NCBI RefSeq assembly: GCF_030272615.1
Contig: NC_081412.1
Location: 99,137,796-99,201,795, forward strand
DNA from: Cryptomeria japonica
Taxonomy: Eukaryota; Streptophyta; Pinopsida; Cupressales; Cupressaceae
DNA length: 64,000 nucleotides
Direction: 5' to 3'
The notes beneath the pieces are model-generated. The model searched no databases and had not been told where the DNA came from. It saw only the letters and a list, made by a program, of their open reading frames with translations. The position numbers were made by a program, and so were the translations under genes. Of this stretch, positions 34,386 through 46,231 are shown one piece after another. Numbering within the stretch: position 1 is the stretch's first letter; each line of letters begins with the position of its first letter.

Positions 34386-36073
34386 GTGATGAAGAAGATC
34401 ATACAAAGCCTACCGAGCCTGTATTAGCCAAGTATGTCAGAAGACTTCATGCACCAAGTCAGATTATAGGAGATAAGGATGATCCAGTGATGACAAGCAA
34501 CAAACTAAGACAAAACACATGTTTGGTATCAGAATTTGAACCGAGAATAGTGAAAGAGGCATTTAATAGTGAAGATTGGATAAATGCTATGATAGAAGAG
34601 ATTGATCAAATCAAGAAGAATGACACATGGACACTAATCCCAAGACCAAAGAACAAAAATGTAATCGATACAAAGTGGATTTTCAGAAACAAGCTAAATG
34701 AAAAAGGAGAGGTCATTCGAAACAAAGCAAGACTAGTTTGCAAAGGTTATGCTCAAGAAGAAGGAATTGATTATGGTGAAACTTTTGCACCTATTGCTAG
34801 ACTTGAAGGAGTAAGAACATTGTTGGCCTATGCTGCTTTCAAAAATTTCAAGGTATATCAAATGGATGTCAAATCTGCATTTCTAAATGGAATATTAGAA
34901 GAAGAAGTTTTTATTGAACAACCTAAAGGATTTGTTGAAGACAATAATAAAGATCAGGTATGTAAATTGAACAAAGCTTTATATGGTTTGAAACAAGCAC
35001 CTAGAGCATGGTATGAAAGATTGCACTCTTATTTGATTAAGATTGGTTTTATAAGGACAAGTGAGAACAACAACATGTACATGAAGAATGATGATAATGG
35101 AATACTGTTCTCAGCCATATTTGTTGATGATATTATATTTTGTGGAAATGACTCTTTATGCAAGAACTTTGGAAATGAAATGAGCAAAGAATTTGAGATG
35201 TCATTAATCGGTGAGATAAAGTATTTTATAGGTTTATAGATACTGCAAATGAAAAATGAGATTTTCATTACTCAATCCAAGTACATAAAGGAAATCTTGA
35301 AGAAATTTGGAATGGAGGATTCAAAACCAGTAAGTACTCCTATGACTACCAACTGTAAATTATCAAAGAATGATGAATTTGCATATGTTGATGAGACACT
35401 TTACCAATCCATGATTGGAAAGCTACAATATGTTGTTCACAGCAGACCAGATATAGCACATGCAATAGGTATAGTTGTAAGATTCTCTACAGATCCTAAG
35501 GAAACACACATGACAACAATCAAAAGAATCTTTAGATACTTGAAAGGCACTGAGGATTATGGCTTAGTATATCAGAAAGGAAATGATTTTGATTTAAAAT
35601 TTTATACTGATGCTGATTGGGTAGGCAACATTGATGACAGAAAAAGCACAAGTGGAGGAGCTTTCTTTTTAGGAGAAAGACTACTGAGTTGGCTTAGCAA
35701 GAAACAAGGACGTGTTTCACAATCAACAACAGAAGCTGAATACGTTGTTGTAGCATTGAATTGTACCAACATTGCATGGATCAAACAACTGTTGGAAGGT
35801 ATAAATGAGAAAGTTACCGAGCCAGTAACTATATTCTATGACAACACTAGTGCCATTAATATTTCAAAGAATCCTGTTATGCACTCCAAGACAAAGCACA
35901 TCTCTATCAAATATCATTATCTTAGAGAAGAAGCTCAAGAGAAGAAAGTGGTGTTGAAGTATGTTAGCACAAAGGAACAAATAGCAGATATCTTCACCAA
36001 GCCACTACCAAGGGACACTTTTGAATATCTCAGAAGTAAGTTAGGGGTCCTACCCCTATCTTCTACTCACTGA
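34345..36073 (+). pseudogene. Copia reverse transcriptase and RNase H
   Basis: RT carries [15 protein letters not shown], the first Asp in [27 protein letters not shown] and the catalytic FVDD at 35120-35131. A TAG at 35237 interrupts FIGL/ILQMK, where CAG is expected. The same frame continues to RNase H with FYTDADWVG (D), STTEAEYV (E), IFYDNTSAI (D) and the C-terminal EQIADIFTKPL. It ends at the TGA at 36071-36073. Confidence 0.95.
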
Positions 36074-36499
36074 CCGAGTTCAGTGAAAGCATCAATTTGA
36101 TGACTCTATCGAATATCTTTTGGGAGTTGATGCTGATTTATACACTTTAGGATGTTTTCTAAAGGTGTATAGGAATTATTACAGGAATATTACAGGGAAC
36201 AAGAATTGAAGACAAAATGCTCTAACCGAGATTGAATTGATACACAACAACTGAAAATCACTTCATATAGAAAGTAATTATGTTTTAGTTCTTTACTTTT
36301 TGGCATTGTTGTCAAAGGGGGAGAAGACTAATATCAAGGGAGAAGACTAAGGAGAAGACTGGAAATTGGAAAGAAAACTGAAGAAAATAGGAGAAGTCTA
36401 ATGTATGGGGGAGAGCATTTCAGCATTTCAGAATCATAGCAATCCGAATCTTTTAAGGTCAAATCAATTGGTTTTTTCATCAATGCCAAAGGGGGAGAT
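36074..36499 (+). other. Copia 3' region with polypurine tracts
   Basis: This is noncoding. AAAGGGGGAGA at 36488-36498, one base before the 3' LTR, is the polypurine tract. A near-identical AAAGGGGGAGAAG lies at about 36315-36327, followed by repeated GGAGAAGACT. No extra ORF of note is present. Confidence 0.85.
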
Positions 36500-38025
36500 T
36501 GTTGGCAATACTGCATTATAATAGACAATGAAAGATTGTTGGCATTTCATAAGGATATTGAGAAGGTTGTTGATGATTATGGATATAACTGATTAAGGAT
36601 GTTTTACTATCTTGATATTATTATTTTGTCATTGATGTCAACAAATTGATTTTCTAATTCAGTATGATGTTGCCATATCTTGAGAAGTATGATTTGAAGA
36701 TTATAAAGATGTCGGTAAAAGACACAGGAAATAATATGATGAATAAGGGGATGAATAAGGTATTCAATAGGCAACTAGTACCAAGTCAAACAATGATGAG
36801 ATCATGATGTTTTAGATTGTTTTAACATCATACATATGTTGTAAAATGTAAAGGTTAATACTATACTATGTTAACAAGCAAGGAACCTAGTTGGTAAACC
36901 CTAAGGTTATCGCTATCGGTTAATGAAGGTAGAATGTCTACCGAGTGAAGTTTAGTATTCACCGAGTTGTTACCGAGTTGTAACCAAGCTATAACAAAAT
37001 GCATTAAATGTTTGCATGCGTTATTTAATGAAGGAAGCTGATGAGCTGGAATTGATTAAATGATTGGTGAGCCATGAATGAAGTTTGTTAATGAATCTAA
37101 GGCAATGGAAAGTCAGCATAAAGATCTAGAACTCAGATTGAACCGCAATACCCTAGCACAAGTTCCAAGACATGTATGCAAGTTCCTAGGCGGGGTAAAA
37201 CATTTTTTAGATCGTAAGATGCATTGAACCTGGACAAGATCAAAGATCTGATGGCTATGATTGATCATGGGAAATGTGATCAAGGAGATTAAGCGGTTAC
37301 CTAATTGTTTATAAATAGGAAACTGTTGATAAACAATGTATGTGGGCAAGTGTATGCACAAGGATGCTACATAGTGATTACCGAGCACAGAAGCTTGAAG
37401 ACCTATTAGAATAACAGAGTATAGAAGCCCAACAGATAGACAAGATTAGTTCTATATCTAGATTGTATTGAATAAATAGGAATCTGCTTTAGCATTTTAG
37501 ATGTGAAGTTGTAGATATATTTTATTACTGTTATTTTGTGAAAGTGACAGAAAATCTCTTAATCGAGTGGACTTAACAGTCTTATTTGGAAAACCCTTTA
37601 GCAAGGTGACATTCTGATTGGGTGTTTGAAATCCTTTAACAAGGTCACTTCTAACAAGGTGAAGATCCTAACAGATCTGAGGGAAATCCCTTAACCGGGT
37701 CACACCTAGCAATGTGTTTGTAATCTTTAATAGGATTTGCTTTTAACCGAGCATACTCTAGAAGAGTATATTTCTTAGTGGGTCTGAAATCCCACAATGG
37801 TTTTTCCCTATTTGGGTTTCCACATTAAATCTGGTGTTATGAGGTTTATGATGTTTATATGCTTTTGAGTTTGCATGTTTGACAATTTTGGTTATATTAC
37901 TGAAATATATGTTACCGAGGTTGAATCTGATGATTTTATGGATGATTAAGTTTGTATGATTCACCCCCCCCACCTCATCTTGTTGGCTATTGGATCTGTA
38001 CTTATATTAAGTATCAGAACTATCA
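36500..38025 (+). repeat. 3' LTR of the copia element
   Basis: It begins TGTTGGCAATACTG, ends ACTATCA, and is followed by TTATG. Against the 5' LTR it has a 12-nt insertion (within GACATTCTGATTGGG near 37606) and scattered mostly transition differences. Confidence 0.95.
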
Positions 38026-38185
38026 TTATGGTCAATTAAATTCATTTGTGAAAAAAACAAATTAAATTGCCCCATTGAAATTAATTATTCTTCAAATAGT
38101 AAATATAAAATTAACCAAGGCTAATTTTAATTTCATTGTTACCCTTGTCATCTTGTGGAGAAAATATTCTCGCTAAGGTGGCGAA

Positions 38186-38260
38186 ATGATGATTCCCGTG
38201 GAGAACCATCGATTTCAGCGTGTTCAGTGTTATCAGCGACCTGCCGAGTATGGGTATCCG
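38186..38260 (+). pseudogene. PMD gene of E1, exon 1 (25 codons)
   Basis: The ATG opens MMIPVENHRF and the exon ends ...RPAEYGYP directly before a donor GTATGT at 38261. E2 has an exon of exactly the same length (58433-58507) ending RPAAYGPP before GTAAGT, with matching residues (NH.F, VQ.Y.RPA.YG.P). The shared length and splice site make this a real exon, too short to be found by ORF length alone. Confidence 0.75.
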
Positions 38261-38312
38261 GTATGTATCTTATCCCAAGCTTTATTGTCAACTTTTTGTG
38301 CAAATTTTCATG

Positions 38313-38665
38313 TTTTTAGCGCGTTTTTTAATTTTCAATTTTTTTGCGATTTTTTCGGCATTAGGTTAGCGCTTTTGCAATTTGTTTTAGCGCATATGCA
38401 ATTAGGATTGTGCATTTGCATAGATTAGCGCTTATGCTCTTTTTGTTAGCGCATATGTTAAGGATGTTAGCGCTTATGCATAGGATAGCGCAAATATTTC
38501 ATTTGTTAGTGCTTTTGCTTAATAAAGTAACACTTTTGCATGATTTTGCACATATGCTTGTAGATTTAGTGCATTTGTTCAAAAGGATAGCGCATATGCA
38601 CTAGTTTAGTGCAAATGCCTTTAGATTTAGTGCATTTGTTGTAGTTTAACGTAAATGCTCAATAG
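38313..38665 (+). repeat. TTAGCGC degenerate tandem array (forward)
   Basis: Some 15-18 units of about 20 bp recur, with the consensus TTAGCGCATATGCA and variants TTAGCGCTTTTGC and TTAGTGCATTTG. The same motif in opposite orientation (GCGCTAACC) forms an array at 47165-47435, close to the 3' LTR. A shorter array lies in the E2 intron at about 58618-58800. Confidence 0.85.
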
Positions 38666-38759
38666 GATAATGCTTTTTCTCAAATTTCATGTTTTTGATA
38701 AGTGCAAAGGCTAAAAATCACTTTGATGATTAAATTTAATGTGTTTAATAACACATTGA

Positions 38760-38945
38760 TGATGAAATAGGGACTTGATTGAGCAATTTGTTGGATAGAT
38801 AGATTTAATTGATTGATTGATTGAGTGATTGTGTGATTGGCTTGATTGCTCGATAGATTGCTTGATTAGCTTGATTGCTTGATAGAATGCTTGATTAGCT
38901 TGATTGCTTGATAGATTGCTTGATTAGCTTGATTGCTTGATTGTG
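38760..38945 (+). repeat. GATTGCTTGATAGATT simple tandem repeats
   Basis: These are imperfect repeats of GATTGATTGATTGA passing into three or four copies of a roughly 38-bp unit (TTGATTAGCTTGATTGCTTGATAGA and variants). They lie inside the PMD intron and look non-functional. Confidence 0.8.
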
Positions 38946-39210
38946 TAAGTAGTTCTAAGAAATCGATTTAGTTTCTGATGTAAGAGCTTAGCAAAGTTTT
39001 GAGTGAACTCGGTGATTGATAGAAAACCATGATTGATAGGTTTTAAAATGATTTGATAGCATAAGTTGCTTCAATTTGATTTGATAGATAGATAGCATAG
39101 ATTGCTTCAGTTTGATTTGATAGATAGATGATGATTTGATGATTGATTGATTTCTCTTAATAAATAGGAGAAGCTTGATGTTCTCCAATGTTGAGAGAAA
39201 TTACCGACAG

Positions 39211-41381
39211 TACGTCATTTAGTGCCAGAGTTGACACAGGCAGAGGTTAGATATATAGATGCTTGTGGTTGACGCTATTTGTTGTATATGCATGAGATTA
39301 CGCATAATACAGGATTGTTGACGACATTAGCCGAGAGATGGTACAACAAGCATAACACTTTCCACCTGTATACGGGTGAGATTAGTATTACTCTTGAGGA
39401 TGTCTATAGGATTCTGCACATCCCAGTGACTGGCAAGCTAGTGCAGTATGATTTTCAGGAGTGTGTTGGTACAAAGGCTTGCAGAGTCATGTTTGCTGAT
39501 GATAGAATTGGTGGAGGAGAGATTTGATGGGTGGATATGGTGATGTATTACGAGGCTCTTCCCATGATTCTTGCTGGTTTGATTGGAGGATTTATTTGTC
39601 CTAATAGGCAATCGTAAGGTTTTTCGGTTGGATGGGGTGAGATTCTCCTGAGTATGATGCAACATCATACTCGATATGCTTGGGGTGTTTGTATGTTGGC
39701 ACATTTATATCATGATCTTCATCAGGTGGTGTATGATGAGAGTGCGAGTTTGTCTACAAGATGCACTTTATTGCAGATCTGGTGCTGGGAGCACATTGCT
39801 ATTACTCGGCCTATCCATCACAAAGTTCATGTAGAGAGACAACCATATGTATATTTTTATGCAGGTATCCTTACTCAGCATAAGCTGGGTAAGATGGAGT
39901 ATTGGCGGTGGGTGCTTGATTCATTGGATAGCATTACTTGGAGACCATATGTTGATTGTGAGCCATGGATGGATGATGTACAGACATTACCATTTATCAT
40001 GCAGAGTAGATATCTCATTGGTCGGACTCCTTACATTGTTGAGTGACAGTTGATGAGTCACATTCTAAGACAGTTTGGTATCATCTAGCCTATGCCTACT
40101 GGTGTGATGATATATGCTCGATGGTACATAGATAGGCGAGATTAGGGACCTTCGTTATCATTTGAGATTGCTCGTGCAGAGTTTGTTGCTACTCTGAGAG
40201 TGGCTTATGATATGAGATTGCACGTTCTTGATCCTGGGGTTATTGCAAAGTATGCTCAGTATATACTAGCTCATCCATTTACTTGTATTACTGAACCAAC
40301 AGATCCTCCTCCCAGCTCAGGAGATGATGATGATTCAGATGATCTAGGTGTGAGGAGACGTAGATGGAGACAAGAGCTTAGAGCTACTCAGGAGGCTGGG
40401 GGAGATGGAGATGAGGGTGGGGATGGAGGTGGTGGTGGTAGGAGACTTGGACGGAGGGGAGGTCGACTGAGAGTCCATGGAGGAACGTTTGGACCAGTTG
40501 GCAGGATTGGGAGACCACGTCCTATGGGTGGGAGGGATGTTGGACAGATTGGGAGGGATCATGGCAGGGAAGGTATGAGATCACTGAGAGGGTTGCTATT
40601 GACAAGAGGAGGTAGGGTGACTGGACTAGATGGGGGTTGTGAGAGAGGCATTGATTTTGGACAGATTCAGCCAGATCCTAAGGTTATTACAACTCATGGT
40701 CGAGATGATGAGGATCCTGATCATGTTCCCCTCATTAGACAACAAGTTCAGATAGTTACTCGTACCGAGATTCCAACAGTTGGACAAGTTGGTGGTGAGG
40801 AGGGGATTGGGGTTCATACACCACAATAGGATTTTCCAGAGTAGGATGCACCAGTGCATGATATGCCAGAGCAGGATGCACCAAAGCATGATGTGCCAGA
40901 GTAGGAGACCATTGATAGTCTTAGAGCATAGATTGATCAGCTTCGAGCACAAGTGCATACTCTTATGACTGAGAGGGATAGAGTTGTTAGGAGACATTAG
41001 GATACTCAGGGCCTTCTTGATCGCATTCAGCAGGTTGGGTCAAGTACTCTCTTGGCTGGCACTATTAGAGAATTAGTTTGGGTTGGGAAGGAGACTTCCC
41101 ACTGGCGACGATGATATGAGGAGGTAGTTGCAAAGAGCCAGAGAGCAGGTAGTTATCATACTACCATGTTGATGGACAATAGAAGTGGTGGGGTCATGGG
41201 ACCTCCTCAGAGGAGTGGTGATCATGGGAGACAGACATCTAGAGGATTTTCTCACCCACAGCCACAGAGACGGATAGAGTCAGGTGGTAGTGGTACAGGA
41301 CAGCCACGACTTCATTTGAGGCACTTGTATTGTTTATTTGATATCATTGTATACTTGGAATTTTTATTGTTTTATATGTAG
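39211..41381 (+). pseudogene. PMD (plant mobile domain) protein of E1, main exon
   Basis: One reading frame covers 39213-41381 with about ten stops, mostly at former CAG/CAA or TGG codons. The PMD core reads LLTTLAERWYNKHNTFHLYT, ISITLEDVYRILHIPVTG and, further on, WRPYVDCEPW and YLIGRTPYIVE. This is the aminotransferase-like PMD family of MAIN/MAIL1, nuclear proteins of Arabidopsis linked to silencing and genome stability, which also has transposon-borne members. After the core come an acidic stretch (GDDDDSDD, about 40325), a Gly/Arg-rich segment, a short QDAPEHDVPE repeat and a predicted coiled coil (IDQLRAQVHTLMTERDR). The gene is the only sense-strand coding unit I find in E1. Confidence 0.85.
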
Positions 41382-42048
41382 ACATGGACTCTATATGATG
41401 ATGATCTTTATTATGCATGTTATTCTATTTGATGATCTATATGCCTTGATTATATGGATGCAATGATTATATGTTTTTGTTTTGATTTTTGATTTTGATG
41501 ATCTTGGATGCAAATGAAAATGATTACTATCTTAAATGATGCATATGTAATGATCTATATGGAATGCAAATGAATGATTGATTCACTTTTGATGATGATG
41601 CAAATGATCTATATGAAATGTTTTTGTATTTTTATATGTAATGTTTATAATGATTATGAATCTAAGTGCAAAGATGCAACTAAATGATCGTTAATGGAAT
41701 GATAATGCAAACTATAATGATGATACACTATATGATGAATAAAAATGCACTTAATTGAATGCAAACTAATGCAATGATAAAATGCAACTAAATGAAATGA
41801 ATGATGATTAAAATGTTTCTAAAAAAATAATGCACCTATAATGATTAAATGCAAATTGTTTTTGTTTGTCCAAGTATACTCAATCTTTATTTATGACCGT
41901 TGATCTGTTAATGAAATGATATGCTTATAATGCAGACGAATAATGAGCTAATGAAATGATCTAACTAAAAAATTTATTGCCATTCTTCATATGCTATCTT
42001 GTAATAGTGCTTGATTTCATCATTGAGCTTTAAAATGTTGTAAGAAAA

Positions 42049-42169
42049 TACAAGCAACTTGACACGATGATCCAAGATGACCTGAGTATTCCTTACATGG
42101 ATTTTGATATAGCAAGTTAATACAAGCAACTTGATATAATGGATCAAGTTGACCTGAGTATTGCTTGTA
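42049..42169 (+). ncRNA. Pair of structured repeat units downstream of PMD (E1)
   Basis: Two units about 72 nt apart share ACAAGC, a variable hairpin, GACCTGAGTATT and CTT(G/A). In the second unit, TACAAGCA pairs with TGCTTGTA, and inside it ACTTGAT pairs with ATCAAGT. The first unit keeps CTTG/CAAG. E2 has the same pair at 63313-63434 with different but still pairing stems. It is possibly an RNA element of the transcript. The function is unknown and the RNA nature is inference. Confidence 0.45.
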
Positions 42170-43320
42170 GAACAGACAAGGATTATCCCCTTTCATGCAT
42201 GACTTGGAACGTCCTTGATCTTTTGTCGATCATATCCCGAGACAAGTACATACCGTAGTAAGAGATAAACCATAGACAACAATCAAAGAAAAATAATCAT
42301 GCCCCATCATAGCTTCTCTAGTCATGGACATCTCCGAGTCACATAGAGTACATGATTAGCAATAAAATCAAGATATAAACACTGAATCTTGCATGTCATT
42401 CACATATTCTTTATGATCATTAACTGATATAATCGTCTTGATGAATGATCTTTTGATAATCCTTTATTACTTGCTGATCGATTCTTCATTTTTTGAGTTT
42501 CACAATTCAGTTGTTGATAAAATGCCTTGATTTTTGTTGCTTTGTTACTCGTTATCTGTTTCAAAATCCTAGGTGTTTTTGGTTTTTTTTCTAAGTTTTC
42601 TGAATGTTTTGGGATTTTCAAAGATTCAAAAGATCACCTTAGCAAAAGGAATTAGGATTTTTCCCCCAGTGGAAACAAAAATTTATTATGGATGTATAAA
42701 TTGATCAAGATCCAAACCATGGATTGATACAAATGCAGATTGATTGATTCTGATAAAATCTAAGACAGTGACTATGACAAGTATGTCAAAGACTCATAAC
42801 TGTTGGTAAGCTACATATTTCTTGCAAAATGGTTCAGAGCAATGGATGTGAAAGATGGAAGATGGAATGGATAAGGTAGGATAGATGGAAGTGATAGGAT
42901 GGAGTGGATTGGTGTGCAAAGCGATCTCATAGATGGAAGAACTCACTTTTTAGATAGCACATGTTTACCACGTTTTCACCATCTAAATTTATTGCATTTT
43001 TGCTGTTTATACTTTTTAGGGATTTTCTTGCTTTTCTGATTTTTTTCGTTACTGATTTCTTTAGTACTTTTTATGCTTTTTATTGATTTTTTTGTCTTTC
43101 CTAATTTTTGAGAGATGAAACATGTCGTGCCATCAATTGATAAAGATAAAACTACCCAGAACAAAATCCAACAGTCATACTAATCTATGTCATTGTTTTG
43201 ATTTGTTCAATGATTGATAAGAATGTCTGGTTTCAAAGAGTGAGTACCTCGTGTAAGACCGATCTGTCTGGTTTTGAGTGAAGGTATCCCTGTATAAGAC
43301 ATGTTGATGTTGATAAATGG

Positions 43321-43470
43321 ATTGATTGACTAGACACGTGATCAGTTTGATTGCAGACTTCAAGAGTTTTCCTGTTGTTGATATGATTTGATGGATGAAT
43401 TGATTAACAAGACATGTGATCAGTTTGATTGTAGACTTCAATAGTTTTCCTGTTGTTGATTTGATGGATG
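43321..43470 (+). repeat. Tandem duplication of about 75 bp
   Basis: The segment with ACGTGATCAGTTTGATTGCA and GAGTTTTCCTGTTGTTGAT occurs twice (43321-43398 and 43399-43470) with few differences. Confidence 0.8.
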
Positions 43471-45208
43471 GGTCATGCACTCATTCTTTGATTTTCAAAT
43501 TTTTATTTGATTTTGTTGATTTTTTTAATTTTTAGTTTTTTGAGACATTTTTTTTTTAGCTTTTTAGATTAGAAGAAAGATATATTTGGTTGCCCCAATG
43601 TATAGCAAGATAAGGAATGAATGAATTGTTGAGTTGAAGATGAATGGGTGAAAGATGGATGCATCTTATTATGGAACATGAAGAGACATGTCAATAGCTT
43701 TTTAAAATCATGTTTTTGTCCTTAGTTTTGATCAAGATCAAGGATGAAAAAGGGGATATGGATGGAGATAGGATATGGATAGGAGAAACAAGATCATAGA
43801 TAGTGATAGATGATGGAAGAAATGAATATTTATGATAGATGGTATAGATTAGCATGAAGCAAGATCATAGATAGCACTGGATGAATTTAGATAGGATAAT
43901 GGATACTGGAGGAAGGATAATGGGAGATGTGGTATGAAGAATAGAGTGGATGGAACTTTGACCCTAAGTATAGAGGTCTCCATTTGTAGAGAGGTGATAT
44001 GTAAGATTGTCACAATATTTAGCACCACTTGAATAAGTGTTCTTGAACTTTTCAAAGATAGAGACGCAACCCACACTTAGAACCTCTGGAAAATTCAACC
44101 AAACATATCTAGAAACTAGGAAGTAGACTCAAAAGGGAAGAAGAATCCTAAATTGGATCAAGGTACTTAGTCTTTGATTACCCATGTGTGTGTAATTGGG
44201 TTCATTCTGGCTCATATGATCATTGTAATCTTCAGAATCCAACGTGGCTAGCTACATGAGTTACCCTGACTTCAAAAGCATCCTGGATAGAGCCTCTCTG
44301 CTAGAAAGAATCCATAGCTCCAATGAGGTTATCGTTGTAATATCACAAATATTGCTCCATTGCCAGCCAGACATCCATAGCCCTGATGGAGTTACTCGCA
44401 TATTCCCATAGCCAAGATTTTGATATTTCATTTTTTTTCTTTTATTTTGGATATTTATTTTCTTGATCATGCTTTGGATCTTTTGGTATTGTCTTTTTCT
44501 TTTCTTATTTTGATTGCATTGGCTTGTAAGTAATGAAACTTACATGGGTGTGATAATTATAGTGGCACTGAAGCAAGATAGATTTTTCACTAGCCATATC
44601 TTCGACTAAGAGATCACAATGATTTAGAGCAATTGATTAAGTGTATGAGATGTAGTAATCAAAAGATGTCAGTACCAAGATACGATAAGTGGTTCTTTTT
44701 TGGATTGAGTGTGTATCCCAACCAAAAGATAATGTTAAAGAGGAATAACCTCATATTCTGAAATGTATCATGAATAGATATCTAAAAAATGGACTGAACG
44801 TGAGATTCGAGCATGGGCAAGCATATGACAAAATGACACAAATGCCTATTTCATAGATGACAGATTTATGCAAAGGATTGAATGAAAGGGATGGAAGGAT
44901 AGAAAATATGTGTTGGATAATAGATAGAATGTTTGAAGATTTGTGCGAGGATAGATGGAAATGTATTCAAGATGAGTGTTGGTACACAACTTAAGAAGTA
45001 ATGAAGATATGGAGGAAAATTGAATTTTGGGACATAAGAACCCAAAATAGATAAAGAAAATGATGGAAGAATAGTTTTGAAAAGATGTTTAGATAGATGT
45101 TTGAAAGAATTTCAAAGGTGTGTGCCTTTGTTGATATTTCTTATGGATCATTTGAGGTGATGGAATGGTGGATGGAGGGAAGTAAGGACCCAAGATGGAT
45201 GGAAGGGA

Positions 45209-45410
45209 TAGAGAGTTTGACTTTGGAATGAAAGGACCTAAAATGGATTTGGAGGATGAAGAGATTGGCTTTGGAATGAAAGGACCTAAAATGGATTTGG
45301 AGGATGAAGAGTTTTACTTGGAATGAAAGGAACTAAAATAGATTTGGAGGATAAAGAGATTGGCTTTGGAATGAAAGGACCTAAAATGGATTTGGAGGAT
45401 GAAGAGTTTT
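45209..45410 (+). repeat. 48-bp minisatellite, four copies
   Basis: Units of 47-50 bp containing TTTGGAATGAAAGGACCTAA and TGGATTTGGAGGATGAAGAG start near 45209, 45259, 45307 and 45354. On the minus strand they encode a repeated SSSKSILGPFIPKP-like peptide within the antisense ORF. Confidence 0.85.
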
Positions 45411-45726
45411 CTTGATCTTGATCTTGACTTGGAGTAGGATCATTTGAGTTTGGTCTTTTCTCTTGATTTTGAATTAGATTAGTGAAGGAGATGGAAGGGA
45501 TACCATGCTCTTGCTTAGGAGGTGGATGTTGAATGGGACTCTGCTCTTGAGATAAAAGGGGATCATTGTGGATGGAATACCAAAATTTTAGGGGATCATC
45601 ATAAGATTCTTGATTGGTAGGATCTTGATAAAAAATGGGATTAGATTGGAGAGCCATGATATCTTGATCTTGATTTAGGCTAGGACTCATTTCCTTTAAA
45701 TAAGCTTCTTCTTTTTCAAGCGACAA
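45286..45726 (-). CDS. Antisense ORF in E1, unknown product
   Basis: I do not recognise this product. It is a 146-codon frame on the strand opposite to the PMD gene, reading MSLEKEEAYLKEMSPSLNQD at its start. It is rich in Gln, Ser, Pro and Asn. Its C-terminal part is built from the 48-bp minisatellite, giving a 16-residue repeat. It is intact despite the heavy decay around it, which is notable, but low complexity alone could keep it open. It may be chance, or a remnant of an antisense gene of the element. Confidence 0.35.
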   Translation of the reverse strand: MSLEKEEAYLKEMSPSLNQDQDIMALQSNPIFYQDPTNQESYDDPLKFWYSIHNDPLLSQEQSPIQHPPPKQEHGIPSISFTNLIQNQEKRPNSNDPTPSQDQDQENSSSSKSILGPFIPKPISLSSKSILVPFIPSKTLHPPNPF

Positions 45727-46036
45727 GGGATGGTCACATGAGCGATCAAAGTTTTAGTTTAGATAGGTTTATGTTGTTGACTTGATGAATATTTTGTTTC
45801 AAATACTCAAGCAAACTAAGTCGAATAGAGGGTTTGTTCGATAGGCCCCTATGACAAAGTATGTCAAATTATATGGATAAAGTCTCTTGATATGGAAACT
45901 TGACTTGACTAACTTGAATACCTATCTAGGTATTGTTTTCATTGAGATAGTTGGATGATATACTCTTGATCACTTGGTTTGATCTGGTGTTTCAAATGTT
46001 GGAAAGCCTTTGTATTACCCTTTTGATCAATTTTTT

Positions 46037-46231
46037 TCAACAGTTTGTTGGATTTTTTCTCTCTTGTAGATGATAATTTTCTTCAATTTTTGACCATTTG
46101 GAACATGTTACAAACATAGAAGACACAATGTTTAATAAACAAAATGCACAAGCAAGTACAATCCCTATGGCAGGCTGAGACAATAGTTGTTGAATCTCAC
46201 ATGGGCTTTCCCCTGAGGCTATGCTATTCAA
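46037..46231 (-). CDS. Short antisense ORF with one hydrophobic segment
   Basis: This 64-codon minus-strand frame contains a strongly hydrophobic run (GIVLACAFCLLNIVSSMF) flanked by polar residues, as in a single membrane span. It lies upstream of the antisense ORF at 45726 on the same strand, but the frame between them is broken. No family is recognised. It could be coincidental. Confidence 0.25.
   Translation of the reverse strand: MNSIASGESPCEIQQLLSQPAIGIVLACAFCLLNIVSSMFVTCSKWSKIEENYHLQERKNPTNC

Larger units (their letters stand above)
30315..38025 (+). mobile_element. Ty1/copia LTR retrotransposon, complete but defective
   Basis: This 7,711-bp element is nested in the leader of E1. It has LTRs of 1,514 and 1,526 bp, a TTATG duplication, a primer-binding site for initiator Met-tRNA, a polypurine tract and a copia-order polyprotein (GAG, PR, INT, RT, RNase H). 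The LTRs differ by scattered substitutions and a 12-nt indel near 37606, so it is the youngest-looking LTR element here. Two internal stops and one frameshift break the polyprotein. Confidence 0.97.
38261..39210 (+). other. Intron of the E1 PMD gene
   Basis: The donor CCG/GTATGT is clear. The acceptor is probably TTACCGACAG at 39210, but this is uncertain. The intron contains the TTAGCGC array (38313-38665) and a run of GATTGCTTGATAGATT repeats (38760-38945). The E2 intron lies at the same position and also holds a TTAGCGC-like array. Confidence 0.55.
41382..45208 (+). other. E1 noncoding internal region
   Basis: No supported gene lies here. The first 0.5 kb is AT-rich with loosely repeated ATGATGCAAATG/TGATCTATATGAAATG words, corresponding to the ordered array of E2 (62330-63110). 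Next are two structured units (42049-42169), a tandem duplication (43321-43470) and long stretches of degenerate GATAGATGGAA/GGATATGGATGG words (42840-42950, 43740-43960). No gag or pol remnant was found. Confidence 0.6.

Noticed and set aside
38186-38428. 80-codon ORF starting at 38186 as an independent small gene
   Set aside because: Only the first 25 codons match E2. After the GTATGT donor the sequence turns into the TTAGCGC array, so it is exon 1 plus intron read-through.
40344-40562. Minus-strand ORF rich in Ser/Pro/Thr opposite the PMD gene
   Set aside because: It is the shadow of the Gly/Arg-rich coding strand.
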